Shown here piece after piece: positions 24,501 to 36,769 of a stretch of 64,000 nucleotides of DNA. The stretch comes from Lithospermum erythrorhizon (Eukaryota > Streptophyta > Magnoliopsida > Boraginales > Boraginaceae), in assembly GCA_019722365.1 (NCBI GenBank), contig JADFUC010001023.1:62001-126000 (forward strand), read 5' to 3'. The notes under the pieces are model-generated. The model saw only the letters and a list, made by a program, of their open reading frames with translations. It was not told the DNA's origin and did not search any database. The position numbers were made by a program, and so were the translations under genes. Each line of letters begins with the position of its first letter. The first letter of the stretch is position 1.

Positions 24501-24578
24501 AGAAGAGGTGTACTTGCGTGCCTCGTCATCATTGTAGAATATTTCTGGGGGTGCTTGAATTTCTGGTCGTGATGACAT
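21558..24578 (-). CDS. RID2: 18S rRNA (guanine-N7)-methyltransferase, BUD23/RID2 orthologue
   Basis: The enzyme methylates a guanine of 18S rRNA and is needed for small-subunit ribosome maturation in the nucleolus. Nine exons: 24578-24480, 23763-23688, 23589-23506, 23425-23370, 22953-22897, 22557-22508, 22351-22199, 21960-21828 and 21722-21558, giving 290 residues, typical of the family. The SAM-binding motif [11 protein letters not shown] lies at about 57-67, GLDIS follows near 80, and SAVQWLCNAD near 125-135 matches the substrate-side motif. The C-terminus is strongly basic ([16 protein letters not shown]) as expected for the WBS methyltransferase tail and nucleolar location. Intron 1 holds two MITEs, one nested in the other. 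All splice sites are GT-AG and all phases join. The assignment is firm; the symbol follows the Arabidopsis orthologue. Confidence 0.94.
23858..24438. mobile_element. MITE A (Tc1/mariner-like), split by MITE B, in RID2 intron 1
   Basis: The left end reads CCCCCATCCCGAAAATTCCC and the right end GGACAATCTTTTTGGGAC. The internal family motif TTTCATTAAATATTATA breaks at 24017 and resumes at 24227 as CAACATATATAAAATATTGAG, exactly where intact relatives run TATTATACAACATATA. The 207-bp element between is therefore a later insertion. Ends of A are degenerate, so its limits are approximate. Confidence 0.7.
24018..24224. mobile_element. MITE B, 207 bp, nested in MITE A
   Basis: Terminal inverted repeats are CTACCTCCATCCC on the left and ATATGGAGGGAG on the right (reverse-complement match). 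The flank is TA on the left and TG on the right, consistent with a TA target duplication with one later change. There is no coding capacity. Confidence 0.78.
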
Positions 24579-25951
24579 TTTTTATTAATTAATTTGATAT
24601 AATTAAATTAAGAATTTTGCAGATTTAGGGTTTTATGGAGTGTCTTAAACCCTAGTTGATAATTGAGAGGAGTCGACGACCCGGCTCCATATGGAAATTA
24701 TATGTTCATAATACTAACGTGAGGCCGCCCGCATCTGGCCTATCACCAACGCGAGGTTATCCGAGATGCGCTCAGACGGCCTCAGAAATTTACCCCATAC
24801 ACACCAAAGATAAATAAGAACTCCGGGTAACACCGGCGATTTACTCCTGTGATTCAAGAACAATTACTGGCCGCTGCCGCGATCGAACTCATCGGGCCGA
24901 TGCTACAGGCCGCATCGCAGCCAGCGAATTCGACATCCAATGAGACGTCATGACTGAGCATTAAATATGGTGAGATAATCTCCGGTACTAAATATGTTCG
25001 ATATCATCATTTTCGGATTTCAAACAATAAAAACCTCGTCAGACATCGAGTAATAAGCAAAATTATACAACCGTACAAAGTGATTTATCGGGTAAATTAC
25101 ACAAGCGAATACTGATTGGTTACGCGTTGAATGTTCACTGCATTTGCAGTTCCATTCTTTGTATTCATTCACCTCAATTAACTAGATCCCATTTTCACTA
25201 ACACCCAAATTGTAGATGAGAAGTTACATTTACCTCGACAAATAAAATAATATCTAAATATATTAAAACATTCACCTTTAACTACCGCCATCTAGGTTCA
25301 TTTTTGCAACTTATCCCTCACCTAGGTTCAATTCATTCAAACTAATTCATTAAATTTATGTTGGTATTCTTTCGAGCTGGAACAACTATGTCTCCAACAA
25401 ATGTAAAATTTCTAGTAAACAAACTGGCCACAACATGAGATACATGTAACGTAGATGCAACACCTTTCTCTGTCATGAAACAGTATCCAAACAACAATTT
25501 GGCTCTTCTTCCGAACTTATATTTTCTAACAGGAACTCAGAAAGCCATACAGTTTTGCCAATGGAAGAAGTAATTTATAAAACTAATTAACAGATTGTGA
25601 AGATTCAAGAACATATGTAAGCAGTACTCGAGAACAAAATCGAGTTAGTCAAGCATGTTGAGCACAACTTGGGAGCAGTAGCCTGATTTGGTTGAAGACT
25701 CTCATGAACTCCATTGGGGGAACAATGGCAACTTCCATGAGCCGGAAGGGGGGAGGAGCTGTTGCGTTTACAGCTTCTTCTAGCAAAATAATTTTACCCC
25801 AAAAAATTGAACCTGAGAAATGAAATACAAATCAAAGGAGCGGTTGTTAGAAATGTGAGTGCAGCTATTCTATCCTCGGCCTCTCTGACTTGAACTATAC
25901 GTAAGCGGATAATCATCTGGATGAGGATTACATGCACTAAAATAGACGCAC
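24579..25951. other. Spacer with a GC-rich, atypical patch
   Basis: The first 100 bases are the RID2 5' leader. From about 24665 to 24960 the base composition is clearly more GC-rich than its surroundings (runs such as GAGGCCGCCCGCATCTGGCC), with no open frame of note. The remainder up to 25950 is AT-rich and contains the 3' UTR of the Mpv17-type gene. I do not recognise the GC-rich piece. Confidence 0.45.
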
Positions 25952-28900
25952 CTATTTTGGTTGAACTTCCTTGTGAGCTTTATATGAGAGGAATACGTTC
26001 CAAGCAAGAGCAACAAAGTTAGAAGCAAGGACCTGTTACAAGCATAGAAAAATATATAGCTTCATATGCTATGGTGTAATGCTAAATCATGAGCAAAACT
26101 AGAACATAATCCATGCCAGACGAGTTGCATGGAATCATAGAGAGCTCAGCCTCTGCCTCTTTCAAAATAATTGCAACTAACTTCTTAAAGTCTCAGCTAA
26201 GACTGGAAAGGAAGAAAGGACTCTTTAATGGTTAATTCTAACATAATTGCTACAAACATGAGGTTGAAGTGTAAAGTGTTGAACCATTTGACTCCAGATC
26301 GATTAATCTGCATATGAATTATTAAGATGAAAAGAAGTGATTCACATATGACAATGCATTAGTCATAGAAAACCTTACCAACACACATGAGAAGCCACTA
26401 TAACATACCTTCACATCTCATTATTTAATATTCTTATCTCCCATCTAATATCTCATAATAAAAGGCGAGTTACAAATATTAAAACAACTAGGAACAGGTT
26501 GGCCTTAATTATGCTGAGAGTTGAGGTGCAGGATCAATGTAATCAAACCTGAAGCTGTTGTGGTACAAACCGGAAGTTGAGAAATTGAAAAGGTATCCAC
26601 AGTTGCCAATTTGCTATGACAGATGAGAACCATTCCTTCAAAACGACCAGCAGCATCAGTACAGAATAGTTATTAAGGCAGAACATCATAACGTATTAAA
26701 TCAATAAAGAGGAAGAATGATGGAGAAGAAGACCTGTTGAAGCTTCGGAATAACTTGCAGTGGCTTTCCCTCCAGTGTCATCAATGCAGTGAAAAAAACT
26801 CCAATAAACATTGGAGCGAAAACAAACTGCACATAGTGAGATTCTAATTAAGGAAATTTCCCATTGAAAAAGTAATACCAAGAAATGTGGTATTGGATCA
26901 AATCATGACTTGTCTAATTCATATAACCTGATCAAGCACAAGCCGCATAGCTGCACCAGATGCTCCTGGAACAGTAACCAATTTACTCAAGTACAGGTAC
27001 CTGGATAATAAGTATCTTACTCAGTGGAAACAAAGGCCGTTTGGTGGTGAAAGTAGGCGAGAATCATATGAGTCACTAATTTGAGAGTAACAAACACATT
27101 TGTGTTGCTCACCCTATAAACCATATTGACAGTATAGGTGTCTCCCTCGAGTACCAGGAATCACTATTTTAAGGTGCATAATTGTTTTCTTTTACAAATA
27201 ACATGCCCCGATGTTTCTTAAGAATCCCCCACTAAGCGGGATAAGGTATGGGGTTCTGACAGTACACAGCCTTACCCATGTGATAACAGGGGAGGCTGTT
27301 TGCTTTTGCAGAAAAAATTATCATGCTATTCAGATTTTTCATTTAATGTTGAAGCTAGAGCATTATTCATATTGATAAAACGATTCTCTCATTTGCAAAA
27401 TAGAATAGATATAGATAAATTTAAAATACTAAAAGCATTAAAGCAGTGGATGTTCACAAGTGCCCTATGGCAACATTAATAGACCCATTGCACAAAACTC
27501 TCCATTTACTACACATAAAAAGTTGCTATAAAGGTGTCAAGGGGTAGAACAGCCTAACATCTGAAACCATTACCAGAAGTGCAATGTAGGACCAACCAAG
27601 CAGAACCCAAGCAGCGAGAATCTTGCAATCCTTTTTAAATCTAAAGAAGGTGTTTTGTCGATAACAAGCTGCATCAATTAACCAAAAAAATAGTAAATGA
27701 ATATCATCTCCTGTAGTCCTGTATCATCTAGTGTTCAAACATTTGTGACATAAAGATGATTAATGAATTCACAATCAAGGATAGATGAGAACACAAGCTC
27801 TTTAAAACTAAATACAGACCATGAAACCCAAGGACAGGAAGACAGTTTTTAGACCATATCGAGTTGCTTCGTTTGATACAAATTACATATCACTCGAACC
27901 ATATGAGCTTAGGATTTGAATGGAATATATAGTGGATCATACTATCTACCCATTTGTGAAGCTAGATAGTATTCTTGGTAGCTGATGACAAGATGTTACC
28001 TGACAGACCAAATCTCCAATGAGATTCAGCAATGCAGAAGTAGCAGCTTTTGTTCTCACAGGATACTTCTCTAACATGCATAAATACCATGCACCAACAA
28101 AAACAGCTCATATCAGAATTATCAAGCAGAACATAATTTGATCGAAAAATGAGAGGAGGGCAGATGACAAAAAACCAGAAAACCAAAATACTCCCGGCAT
28201 CCATAAAGATCGTCCAATTTGATTTTCAATTATCAAAGCTAAAAAATCACACCTTAATTGGCATACGTAACATTGATTTGAATCAAAATTAAAACTTTAA
28301 TAGTAACTTAAGTTAAAAATACAATCTTTTAACACAGTTTTCACCAAATACAATACAATATGCACAAAAAAATACAAGTGGGTCTAAGAATCTAAGAAAT
28401 AGTAAGAATTATTGATCTCTCTCAAAATCTCTTTCAATTCGAAAATCCATGATTTGATATGATGCCCTTCTCCTAACCATGATTTGCTATGATGCCCTTC
28501 TTCTAACATTGATCTGTTATGATCCCCTTCTCCTAACATTGATTTGTTACTAAATTGGATTGATTTATCCTAAAGATTTCAATTCAATTGGAATTTGGTT
28601 GTTCACAATGTATGAGGATCCCAAGCATCAAAATTCAACACTTGGACAGTATTTTGGACTACAGGGAGTATCATATATTCTGACAATTCAATCATACATA
28701 AGTATGCTAATTTTCAGTTAATAAAAAGAATAACCCCTTCAATCCAATTCAATTTAATTGACATTTTCATTTTTTCCGTCTCAATCTATGTACATAAAAA
28801 TACTCCTACTTTTTACTCCTCATATATTCCAATAAACATAAAATCGATATCATTCCATTCATCTTTAAAAATACTTTCATCATATTATTTTCTCGTATTT

Positions 28901-29249
28901 TTTGATAATATAAAAATAAGTTAATCATGGAATCATGGTCAAAATATGATACAAAAAAAAAGGTGGACTATACTAACCATGCCAGCAACTTCTTGAAGTT
29001 ACCACCACCTTCACCTCCACCTCCTCCACCACCACCACTACCAACTCCACCACCACCGTCTCCGCCCCCTGAAACAGCAGAAACCCGAAAATAATTAGCC
29101 CCCAAACGTCTAAGAAGAATTGCAGTTTGTTGGAATTGGTTAAATGGTCTGCGGAAACAGGTTGTAGGAGGTGAAATGGGGGTTGCAAAACGATGAAGAG
29201 ACATTGATTTGCTGGAAATTAATGTGTGAGAGTAGAAATGTGAAGCCAT
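25952..29249 (-). CDS. Mpv17/PMP22 family membrane protein with N-terminal transit-like, Gly-rich region
   Basis: Mpv17/PMP22 proteins are four-helix channel-like proteins of organelle inner membranes; this one has a Ser/Thr/Arg-rich N-terminus and a long Gly run, as in the plastid-predicted plant subgroup. Exons are 29249 to about 29003 or 28978, then to 28000, 27668-27574, 27000-26928, 26826-26734, 26635-26549 and 26032-25952; length is about 260 residues. Signature segments are [55 protein letters not shown] and [17 protein letters not shown]. The exon 1/exon 2 junction is unclear: the natural acceptor before the WYL codons reads CATG instead of CAG. A frame-keeping alternative joins donor 29002 (G|GTAACT) to acceptor 28107 (GAG|CT). 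The family call is firm, the first junction is not. Confidence 0.88.
28191..28668. mobile_element. MITE, 478 bp, in intron 1 of the Mpv17-type gene
   Basis: Both ends are flanked by TA and read CTCCCGGCATCC on the left and GGACTACAGGGAG on the right, partly complementary. The interior shares GATTTGAATCAAAATTAA and TTTCACCAAATA motifs with the other family members. It contains a 30-bp tandem repeat array. Confidence 0.7.
28451..28550. repeat. Tandem repeat, 30 bp x 3.3
   Basis: Units start at 28451, 28481, 28511 and 28541, each reading GATTTG-TATGATGCCCTTCT with few changes. The array lies inside the MITE at 28191-28668 and seems to be an internal expansion. Confidence 0.85.
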
Positions 29250-32200
29250 TATTTGTTGGGTTTGGGTTATTTTGTTGTCAAATGTTTCAAAATGGTTGTC
29301 TGGTTCAGACAGTGGAGCAAGTTGAAGAGGGTTTTAAGGTTTTTTGAGGTTTCTCTTCAAGCTCTTGGTCAGCTGGATGGTTTTCTTTATAATTAGATTC
29401 CCGATTCCAAAAACTAAGACCACGTTTGGCTAACCTTATTTTGTTGAACTTATAATGTTATAAGTCACCCACTTGATAACTTATAATTTACAATGCTATT
29501 TATAATTAATTTATACTTGACCAATTTATAAGTGTTATTAAAAGAATGATATGTTCACTAATATTTTTTATAAATAGATTTAAATGAAACGATTTCTAGA
29601 AAGATATTTATTTATATAAATTTTCTAAGCATTTTAAAATATGTGTCGAGCAATCAAGCAGAATTAATTATTCAATGGTACGCTCCCCGAACTACGCAAG
29701 GCTTTCTACGCGAATTTCTATAATTTCTATCTTGCCTGAAAGTCCCCTAAATTATTCCTCGAGCAACTCTCTAAACTTTCTCTTCTCGTCTGCATCTCAC
29801 CTGACCTTAGCTTTAATTCAAACACACAATCTAAACGGTTGATATCGCTCAAAAACACACGATAAAAATAATTCATATTACACTAAACGACTATTTTATC
29901 CCTAACACTACTTAAGATAAGTGACCAAAAATAAACTTCCTCAATTATTCTCTGCTCTTTAACACACCCCACTCCAACCCCTACTCCCTTCCACATCCCC
30001 ACCTCACAATTCCCATCCCCCCACCCTCGCACCACCTCAAATTTCAACCACCCCACCCTAACGCCAACCCCACAAATCATATTTTTGAGATAAAGCGATT
30101 AATCGACCGAATATACACACACCCAACAATGTTCGAGTGGTAAACGACTATTTTGCCCCCCTATTTTTAAGTCAGAATAAATATTTAAATTATATCCAAA
30201 TTAATAACAATACCATTCTCAATATTAAAATTACTATTTCAAATACAGATATTTGCCTCCCGACACCGATCAGATGACCAACAAAAAAATACTCTCTCCA
30301 TCCCAAAAAGCATTGCCTCCATTTCATTATTTTGCCAAACTTTATAAACTTTTTGATCACGAATTTTATTAAATTAACAAGACTAATAGTGACGCTGAAT
30401 TCATAGATTCGTTTCAAATTATATATTTTCAAATATCAACTTTTATAATTTTCACACTTCAGATAATCGGTATATTTACGTGGGAAGCTCAAGCCAAGAT
30501 CAGAAAGCTCAAACGAACAATTCTTTTATAGGAGTGAGTACATATTTTTTTCAAATGAGAAGGATTTGCAAGATCTTACATATATGTAAATAGTACCACA
30601 AGAATCAATCATCAACTAATGATGAGTTAATACCTGCCACAGTTGTAAAAGAAAATACAAAGAATAAAAGAAAATATTTGTAGTTCAGTGCCTGACACAG
30701 TTGGATAACCCATTACACAATGATCGTCCATTTTTAGCACACATCTCCGACCTACAAGGCTACAAATATGTTTAATAGCCCAATGTACAAAACATGAAAG
30801 TAATGAGGGCAGGTGGGATTGTGAGATCGAGTTGGGGTTGGGGATAAGGGTAGGGGTGGGGGCTGGTGGTGTAAATTGGGGTTGTGAGGTGGGGAAGCGA
30901 GTGAGCGGCGAGCAAAGAAAAGAGCGTTTATTTTGCGCTTTATAATTTAGCGATAGAGAAACAATTATTTTATTTAATATGTTTATTTTAATGCTGGCTT
31001 GAAAAGAATATAATTATTTTACTACGTATTTTAAGTAGTACCAGGCCTAAATGACTGCATGCTAAAAAGAAAGTTTCAAGAGTCCGCATTTACATATAGC
31101 TTCTAAAAATGGTCTTTACAAATTATTTTGGGATGAAAGATAAGGCCCTACCACTAATGTTCTTTAATTATTTTGTAAAAACCAATTTTATAAACAACTA
31201 TTAAAAGTCAGACATCATATTTTTTCATTTTAACAAAAATAAGCTAGCCAAATCCAAGTATCACATTTTTTGCCAGGCTTAACACTTTTACGCTAACAAC
31301 GCTAACTTTTTTCTTTAATTTTTTAATACATGAATGTACGAATATACTCTATAAAAATATTTGGCGAACAAAAACGATTACAAATATATTCTAATATTAA
31401 AAAAATTTATAATAGACAGAAAGACATATGCATCTAAGATAGTGATAAACGATTTCAGACACATTTATGTATTTTTAGATTGACCGGTCAACGCCGCAGG
31501 ACCTACGACGACCACAACCCCGCTCAATCCCAACTAACCTACTGGGACGACCAATCAACATTTAGTTGAAGCTAAGACCGACCAACATCATATTAATATT
31601 AAAGATACGATCAAATCTCTAGCCAAACACCCTCTTATACTCTTATCGGATCAATTGAAGTCAGAATAATAATTACTATATCATAGCATACATCTACCAA
31701 CAACAATCAACAATTCAAAAATCAATTATCTCATTTACACGATTATTTCTTTCCTACATCATCAAATATCTCTAATAACCTTTACATCCCACACACCAAA
31801 TGAATATTCTATAATAATTCCTTTTTATTTCTTTCACATCACCAATATATACCCCACCATCTATAAAAATTTTCTTCATATTTTATATGCATTTAACTAT
31901 TAGTTATTATTTAAGTGCAATATAACAATGACTAAATATTCCGACGCATCAAATCAGATTGATTTACAAGCGTACTCAAACGTAAGAACGCATTCAAATT
32001 CAATGCGAATTTTGAAATCTCGCCAAGAAACGCCACAGCCGACAGACATTTATACGCAGCATAAACGCCATAAGACACTCTCTATCTCCATAAAGACATG
32101 ACATCAATAACATCTACAGATCTCAATTTCACGGCGCCTTTATCCAAAAGCGACCCATTTACCAAGAGACCGGTACCCAAATAATATTATATATATATTG

Positions 32201-34026
32201 TACCAGAAGTTCTGAAACGGTGTCAGAATTCGAAGTCGGGGAGTGGGGTGTAAATAATACCGCCCAAAAATGATTTTTTATTTATTTATTCAATTTTGTG
32301 GATTCTACCATTTTACCTCGAAAGCAAAGAAATCGCTTACTAATCTCTCTCTGTAAGTACTCTAATTAATCTCTCAACACGACGCCTCCAATTTCAAAAA
32401 AATAAAAAAAAATTGTATCGTGTTTATCTGTTTATCAGACGATACTCCAATTGATAATTTATATATAAAAAAAATTAAAAAATCGTATCTCCGTCTCAAA
32501 AATGTATTTATTTGGATCAAAAGCTGCTTTTATTACGAATAAAATAAAATCTATATCGTATCAGAAAAAACTAACAAATGTGAAAATTTACATTAAAATA
32601 TAAGTAATCAACTATTATAAAAAATAATTTTTTCTAAAACGATCATTTATTTCAAACGGAGCAGTATATGTAGTATCATGTTTGGGACACGATACTCGTC
32701 TGATAATTCATGCACAAGTGCACAACTCACGCAGGGCAAATCAATAATTTCATCATCCCATTAGTTACTGTTTAGGTGTGATTTTAGCAGCACTGTGTAT
32801 ATTCTCAGTATACTATTCCCTCCATCTCTTTATCTAAAATTCATTTATTTTTACATAAAATTTAAAGAAAATTCAAACATATCTCACAAATTTTTCCTCC
32901 AATTTCTTTTTACTTAATAAGGTAAAAAAGGAATGAAAAAATAAATTTTTATTTTGAAAAAATGGTAATTAAATTAAGGGATGGAGGAAGTATTGAGGAA
33001 GCAGCATGGTTTTGAGAGAGAGAGAGAGAAGCAGCATGGTTAATGAGACAAGAGAACACATAATTAGGAAATTAGCACTATGGATCAATGTTCTAATAAT
33101 TTCATGAGATATATTATTCCCTTGGTTAGGTGAACAATCCTCTAAGATGCTTATTTGAATATTTGGCTACCATACATATTAATTATTATATCCCTTGATG
33201 AATCATACGGAGTATAATCAATTTTGGCGGACATAATCATATTACTTAATAGATAACATTTTATCTGAGAACCAATCATGCCTAAAACTTTTAATTTTAT
33301 TGTTTTACAATTGAAATATGGAGAGTTGAGGCAATGTCCATGCCTTAGAATAAGTTTGATAGATAGGTGTGAAATCAAATTGAAAGGTATGCTGATTTGG
33401 AGAGTGTATTATAACTTGTCATTTGCATCTCGTTTTTGCATTTTTCATCATCAAAAATCAATTAAACCTCACTAGTGGGGTTTTGCCTAATGATGGGATT
33501 CATGTAATTCTATTGGATATATATAAGGTTATTCATCAAGCAAATCTCCCAACCTTATGTTTTTACCATGAAAATTATTTCGTGTAACAGAGAAAATAAT
33601 TCTTTAAGCAAGTTATTTGAACGACACAAAATAAATTTTTATTGTTAAAGAAACTTCTACTTGTATACCCAATAAACTATCGATTTTCTTTCAAACAATA
33701 ATATACTACTGCAAGTTATTTCAACGATTAGAGAGTACAATGCAAACTATAGTCATGGATTATAATTGTTTTCGACTTTAAAATGAACCTTACTATAGTC
33801 ATTTGAAAATCGTCTCCAAGACATTACAAATATACAATTATCTTAAATACAATATTGAAACCACTACAATACATTGTAGTTAATAATGAATATGTAACCC
33901 TCAACATCCAAACCTATCAAACCAAACAAGATAATATTATAGTGTATAATAATATACACAAGTCACATGTACTGTATTATATTCGTCTCATATTCTATTA
34001 ATGAACCAAATTCGAAGGAAAAATAA
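29250..34026. other. Long AT-rich intergenic region with repeats
   Basis: No gene is supported here. At about 29680-30180 lies a C-rich repeat segment (CCCCACCCT-type runs and AAACGACTATTTT motifs) related to G-rich sequence at 30830-30900 and 46620-47040. A MITE-like left end is seen near 30290, a degenerate one at 32470-32670 and a complete one at 32814-32980. A (GA)n microsatellite lies at 33016-33030. Plus-strand and minus-strand frames up to 80 codons show no family features. Confidence 0.5.
32814..32980. mobile_element. Stowaway-like MITE, about 167 bp
   Basis: The left end reads TA then CTATTCCCTCCATCTCTTTA and the right end TTAAGGGATGGAGGAAG then TA. The two ends are inverted repeats with a few mismatches, flanked by a TA duplication. 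The interior is AT-rich without coding capacity. Confidence 0.75.
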
Positions 34027-35261
34027 TCAATTTCTCCCTGGAGGTTTAGGATCATGATTGGGGTTAGCCCCAGTCCCCCCATAATCATTGGTTTCAAGAT
34101 CCATTCTCCCTATCGTAAATGATCCATATACCTCCTCAAATTGTCCTTGTGTCATCTGCTACATACATCAAAATTCACATGTTACTAATAATGCATGGGC
34201 GGAATCAGAATTTTACTGAAGAGGAGACGGGTCGAAGAAACAAAAATAAAAAAAGCCTAAAAGGCCATATTCTATCATGTACTTGGATTTGAATAAATTT
34301 TATTAATAAAAACAATCATTATATTATGTCAAAAATAAATGGGGTCTAACTTGTAAGCGTTCAATTTACAAATAATCTTATGCTGTAATGATGAGAATAA
34401 GAAGACTAGGATGTGAAGATCATATACTACCTCCTTAATATGACTCTCATTGAGTTTTCTGTTTTAATTAATCGAACATCAGTTAGTTGTTCACAACTAA
34501 TCACATGATGAACAATACTTTAAAACAAAAATTTCAATGAGAGGTATCGTATATGTATAAGATCATTTCCGAATACTAGAAGCTAGGCGTCATACAAAAG
34601 TACAACAGGTTGGAAAAAAGTCACACCTAAAGGGAATGATTGAGAACAAAGACTGTTTTGAATGATTCTACTCATACGATCATACCATCAATATCATCAA
34701 AATACATCTTCTTTATTCGAAAAATCATCTAATCAATCAAATAATCTATTAACATACCAATGACGGGATTCGGGGTAGACTGTTACATATCATCTTATTA
34801 CATTATATTATTCCCATTAAATAAAGTTTCCTCCATTTTGAAAATTTATATAAGTGAATTATTGATTAGACTATATATTGAAAACATACTCTAAACTATA
34901 TATTGTGAAAGATGGAGCAATAATAAATATGGCACTATAGATCATGTAGATGAAACAGATGATTGAAGAATATGACAAGAATGAACACCGACCTGATCTT
35001 GTACATCTTGAGCTGATAAACTAGCTGAGATTGATTTCAGGCTTCCTGTTTTTCACAAAAAACAACATCAATATATAATTCAGAATAACAAATATCAAAT
35101 TAGAAAACACTAAATTGACAAGTTTTAGTTAACATAAAAAGAGGACAAATTGTTGAGACATGATGCTTACTGGACCATGGTACTGCAACAACATAGGAGA
35201 AGACTAAAGAGAAAGCAAATAATAAAACAATGAGTTTGAGGGAAGCCTTATTGAGCTCCAT
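34027..35261 (-). CDS. PSY-type sulfated peptide hormone precursor
   Basis: PSY precursors are secreted, tyrosine-sulfated and cleaved to a growth-promoting glycopeptide sensed by LRR receptor kinases. Exons are 35261-35171, 35045-34993 and 34155-34027, with phases 1, 0 and 0, giving 90 residues. Residues 1-27 form a hydrophobic signal peptide ending near VVAVPW. The conserved C-terminal motif is NDYGGTGANPNHDPKPPG (71-88), matching the PSY pattern D-Y-x5-ANPxHDP; Tyr73 follows an Asp and is the expected sulfation site, and the prolines near the end may be hydroxylated. The precursor's middle (SLSAQDVQDQ) matches the usual acidic pro-region. All three splice pairs are GT-AG. Every exon is too short to appear in a normal open-frame scan. 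A TATA-like box lies about 95 bp upstream of the ATG. Confidence 0.9.
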
Positions 35262-35356
35262 GCTGATAAAAAAGAACAAGGATAACTATATGATAAAGTT
35301 TTGAGGTTGGTAGCGGTGAACTAATGGTGACCAAAGAACAGCTTCAATTAATGATA

Positions 35357-35364
35357 ATTTATAC
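35357..35364 (-). promoter_or_regulatory. TATA-like box of the PSY peptide gene
   Basis: On the minus strand the sequence GTATAAAT lies 96-103 bp upstream of the PSY start codon, a spacing that fits a short 5' leader. It is the best TATA match in the near upstream region. Confidence 0.5.
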
Positions 35365-36472
35365 ATAGGTTATTTAACAAGTGAGGTCGATATGATAGAA
35401 CAAATGGGGTTGTAAAGTCAACTTTCTCAACTAATTTTTGACTTTTCGTTTAGCTATAATTCTTATTTCTATTTTTTCCACATGTGTGTACATAGGATGT
35501 GGTATGTTATTGTGAAATAAAACATTTATTTGATGTTCATAGTGGTATGTAAAATGATATAGAAAAACAATTAATGTGTTGACATTCTGTTTATGAGAAC
35601 AATAATTTTATAATGTTGCATTTATTTTTTACTTTGAAAAATGAATTTCCGCATTCATGATAAAACATGGTGTATGGATTTCATGTACAAAAGTACCAAT
35701 ATTTCAATTATTAGTAATGTTAAACAATTGAGTGTTTGAGTCCATGTCTGCCTAATGTTATCTCTTGAATTGACTTTATGTTTATCTATCTTCATTCACC
35801 AAATGCACTAAAGTATGTTCGACTAGTATTTTAATGCCAGACAACTCCTCCCACCATAATTAATTATTTCAGTACTAGAAAGTGAACACGCCTCTGATGA
35901 ATAATAATCATGCCATACCATACCTTACCAAGATACACGCCTCAAACCATAATCTCAAAATCTTATAATTTAAATCTTATCTGATTTCTTTTCGTAAGAA
36001 AATAATACTCACTCCTTCCCAAAACAATTGTCAGGTTTAATTGTTATTCATTAAAGTTAATAAACTTTAGTTTTCTATTTCGTTTCTAACCTATGCGTGT
36101 CTACTTTACAATATTTATATTCGTATATGTATATCTTTAGATAAGCGATTTTTTGATTGGTAAATTATTATATTCGTCAACTTGAGGTACTCTATATGAT
36201 ATACGTCCAAACACTAGGAAATAATTGGTTGATGTGGGGATGACAAAGGCTGTGACACCGTTGACATTCAGCTGAATGATGATGATATTTTGTGACTAGT
36301 CGAGTTGAATTATTGATTTAATAGATCAGAGAAGGTCCCAGTTTTTTATTGGACGGTGAAACACCTCCATCTGTGCATTAGTTGGGGAGGGATAGGTCTT
36401 TTCCTCTATCTTGACAATGGACGAAATTTAACAGAGATTAATAAAAATAATAATTGATAATTTTCTTTAATT

Positions 36473-36679
36473 TTAGAAATATTTTAATATTCTACTCATT
36501 TTAATAAAGGAAACCTTTAAAGCTTCATCCTCTGAAGAAATTTTCCAAGTTTGTTGTTCTTCCTGCAAAGCAGCCATCAAGATCCTACCATATCGCGACT
36601 GCCCAGTTAAAGCTACATCTAGCATTGTCATTGTCTTGTTCTGATGACCTGATAGAAACCGAACAACGTACCGTGGCAC
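36473..36679 (-). pseudogene. Unrecognised coding-like fragment
   Basis: This open stretch of 68 codons has a balanced composition unlike the low-complexity frames around it, but the first in-frame codon is GTG and no upstream exon is obvious. The segment QSRYGRILMAALQEEQQTW looks like real protein. It could be an exon relic of a lost gene or a chance frame. No function is assigned. Confidence 0.3.
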
Positions 36680-36696
36680 TGTCTTGTTTTGTATAT

Positions 36697-36769
36697 CACC
36701 TTAGGGGCAGTTGATGTTGCACAAGGCTTCCCTTGTCAGACCTAAGTTGCATCAACCGCCCTTAAGGTG
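36697..36769. repeat. Imperfect inverted repeat (20-bp arms) with inner hairpin
   Basis: Arms CACCTTAGGGGCAGTTGATG (36697-36716) and its near complement (36750-36769) match at 18 of 20 positions. The loop contains a second perfect 6-bp hairpin (ACAAGG/CCTTGT with a CTTC loop). A third complementary pair, GGTGGTG/CACCACC, lies just downstream. Confidence 0.8.

Noticed and set aside
27962..28204. 80-codon minus frame overlapping exon 2 of the Mpv17-type gene
   Set aside because: It is the wrong frame; the family sequence ([18 protein letters not shown]) is read one frame over.
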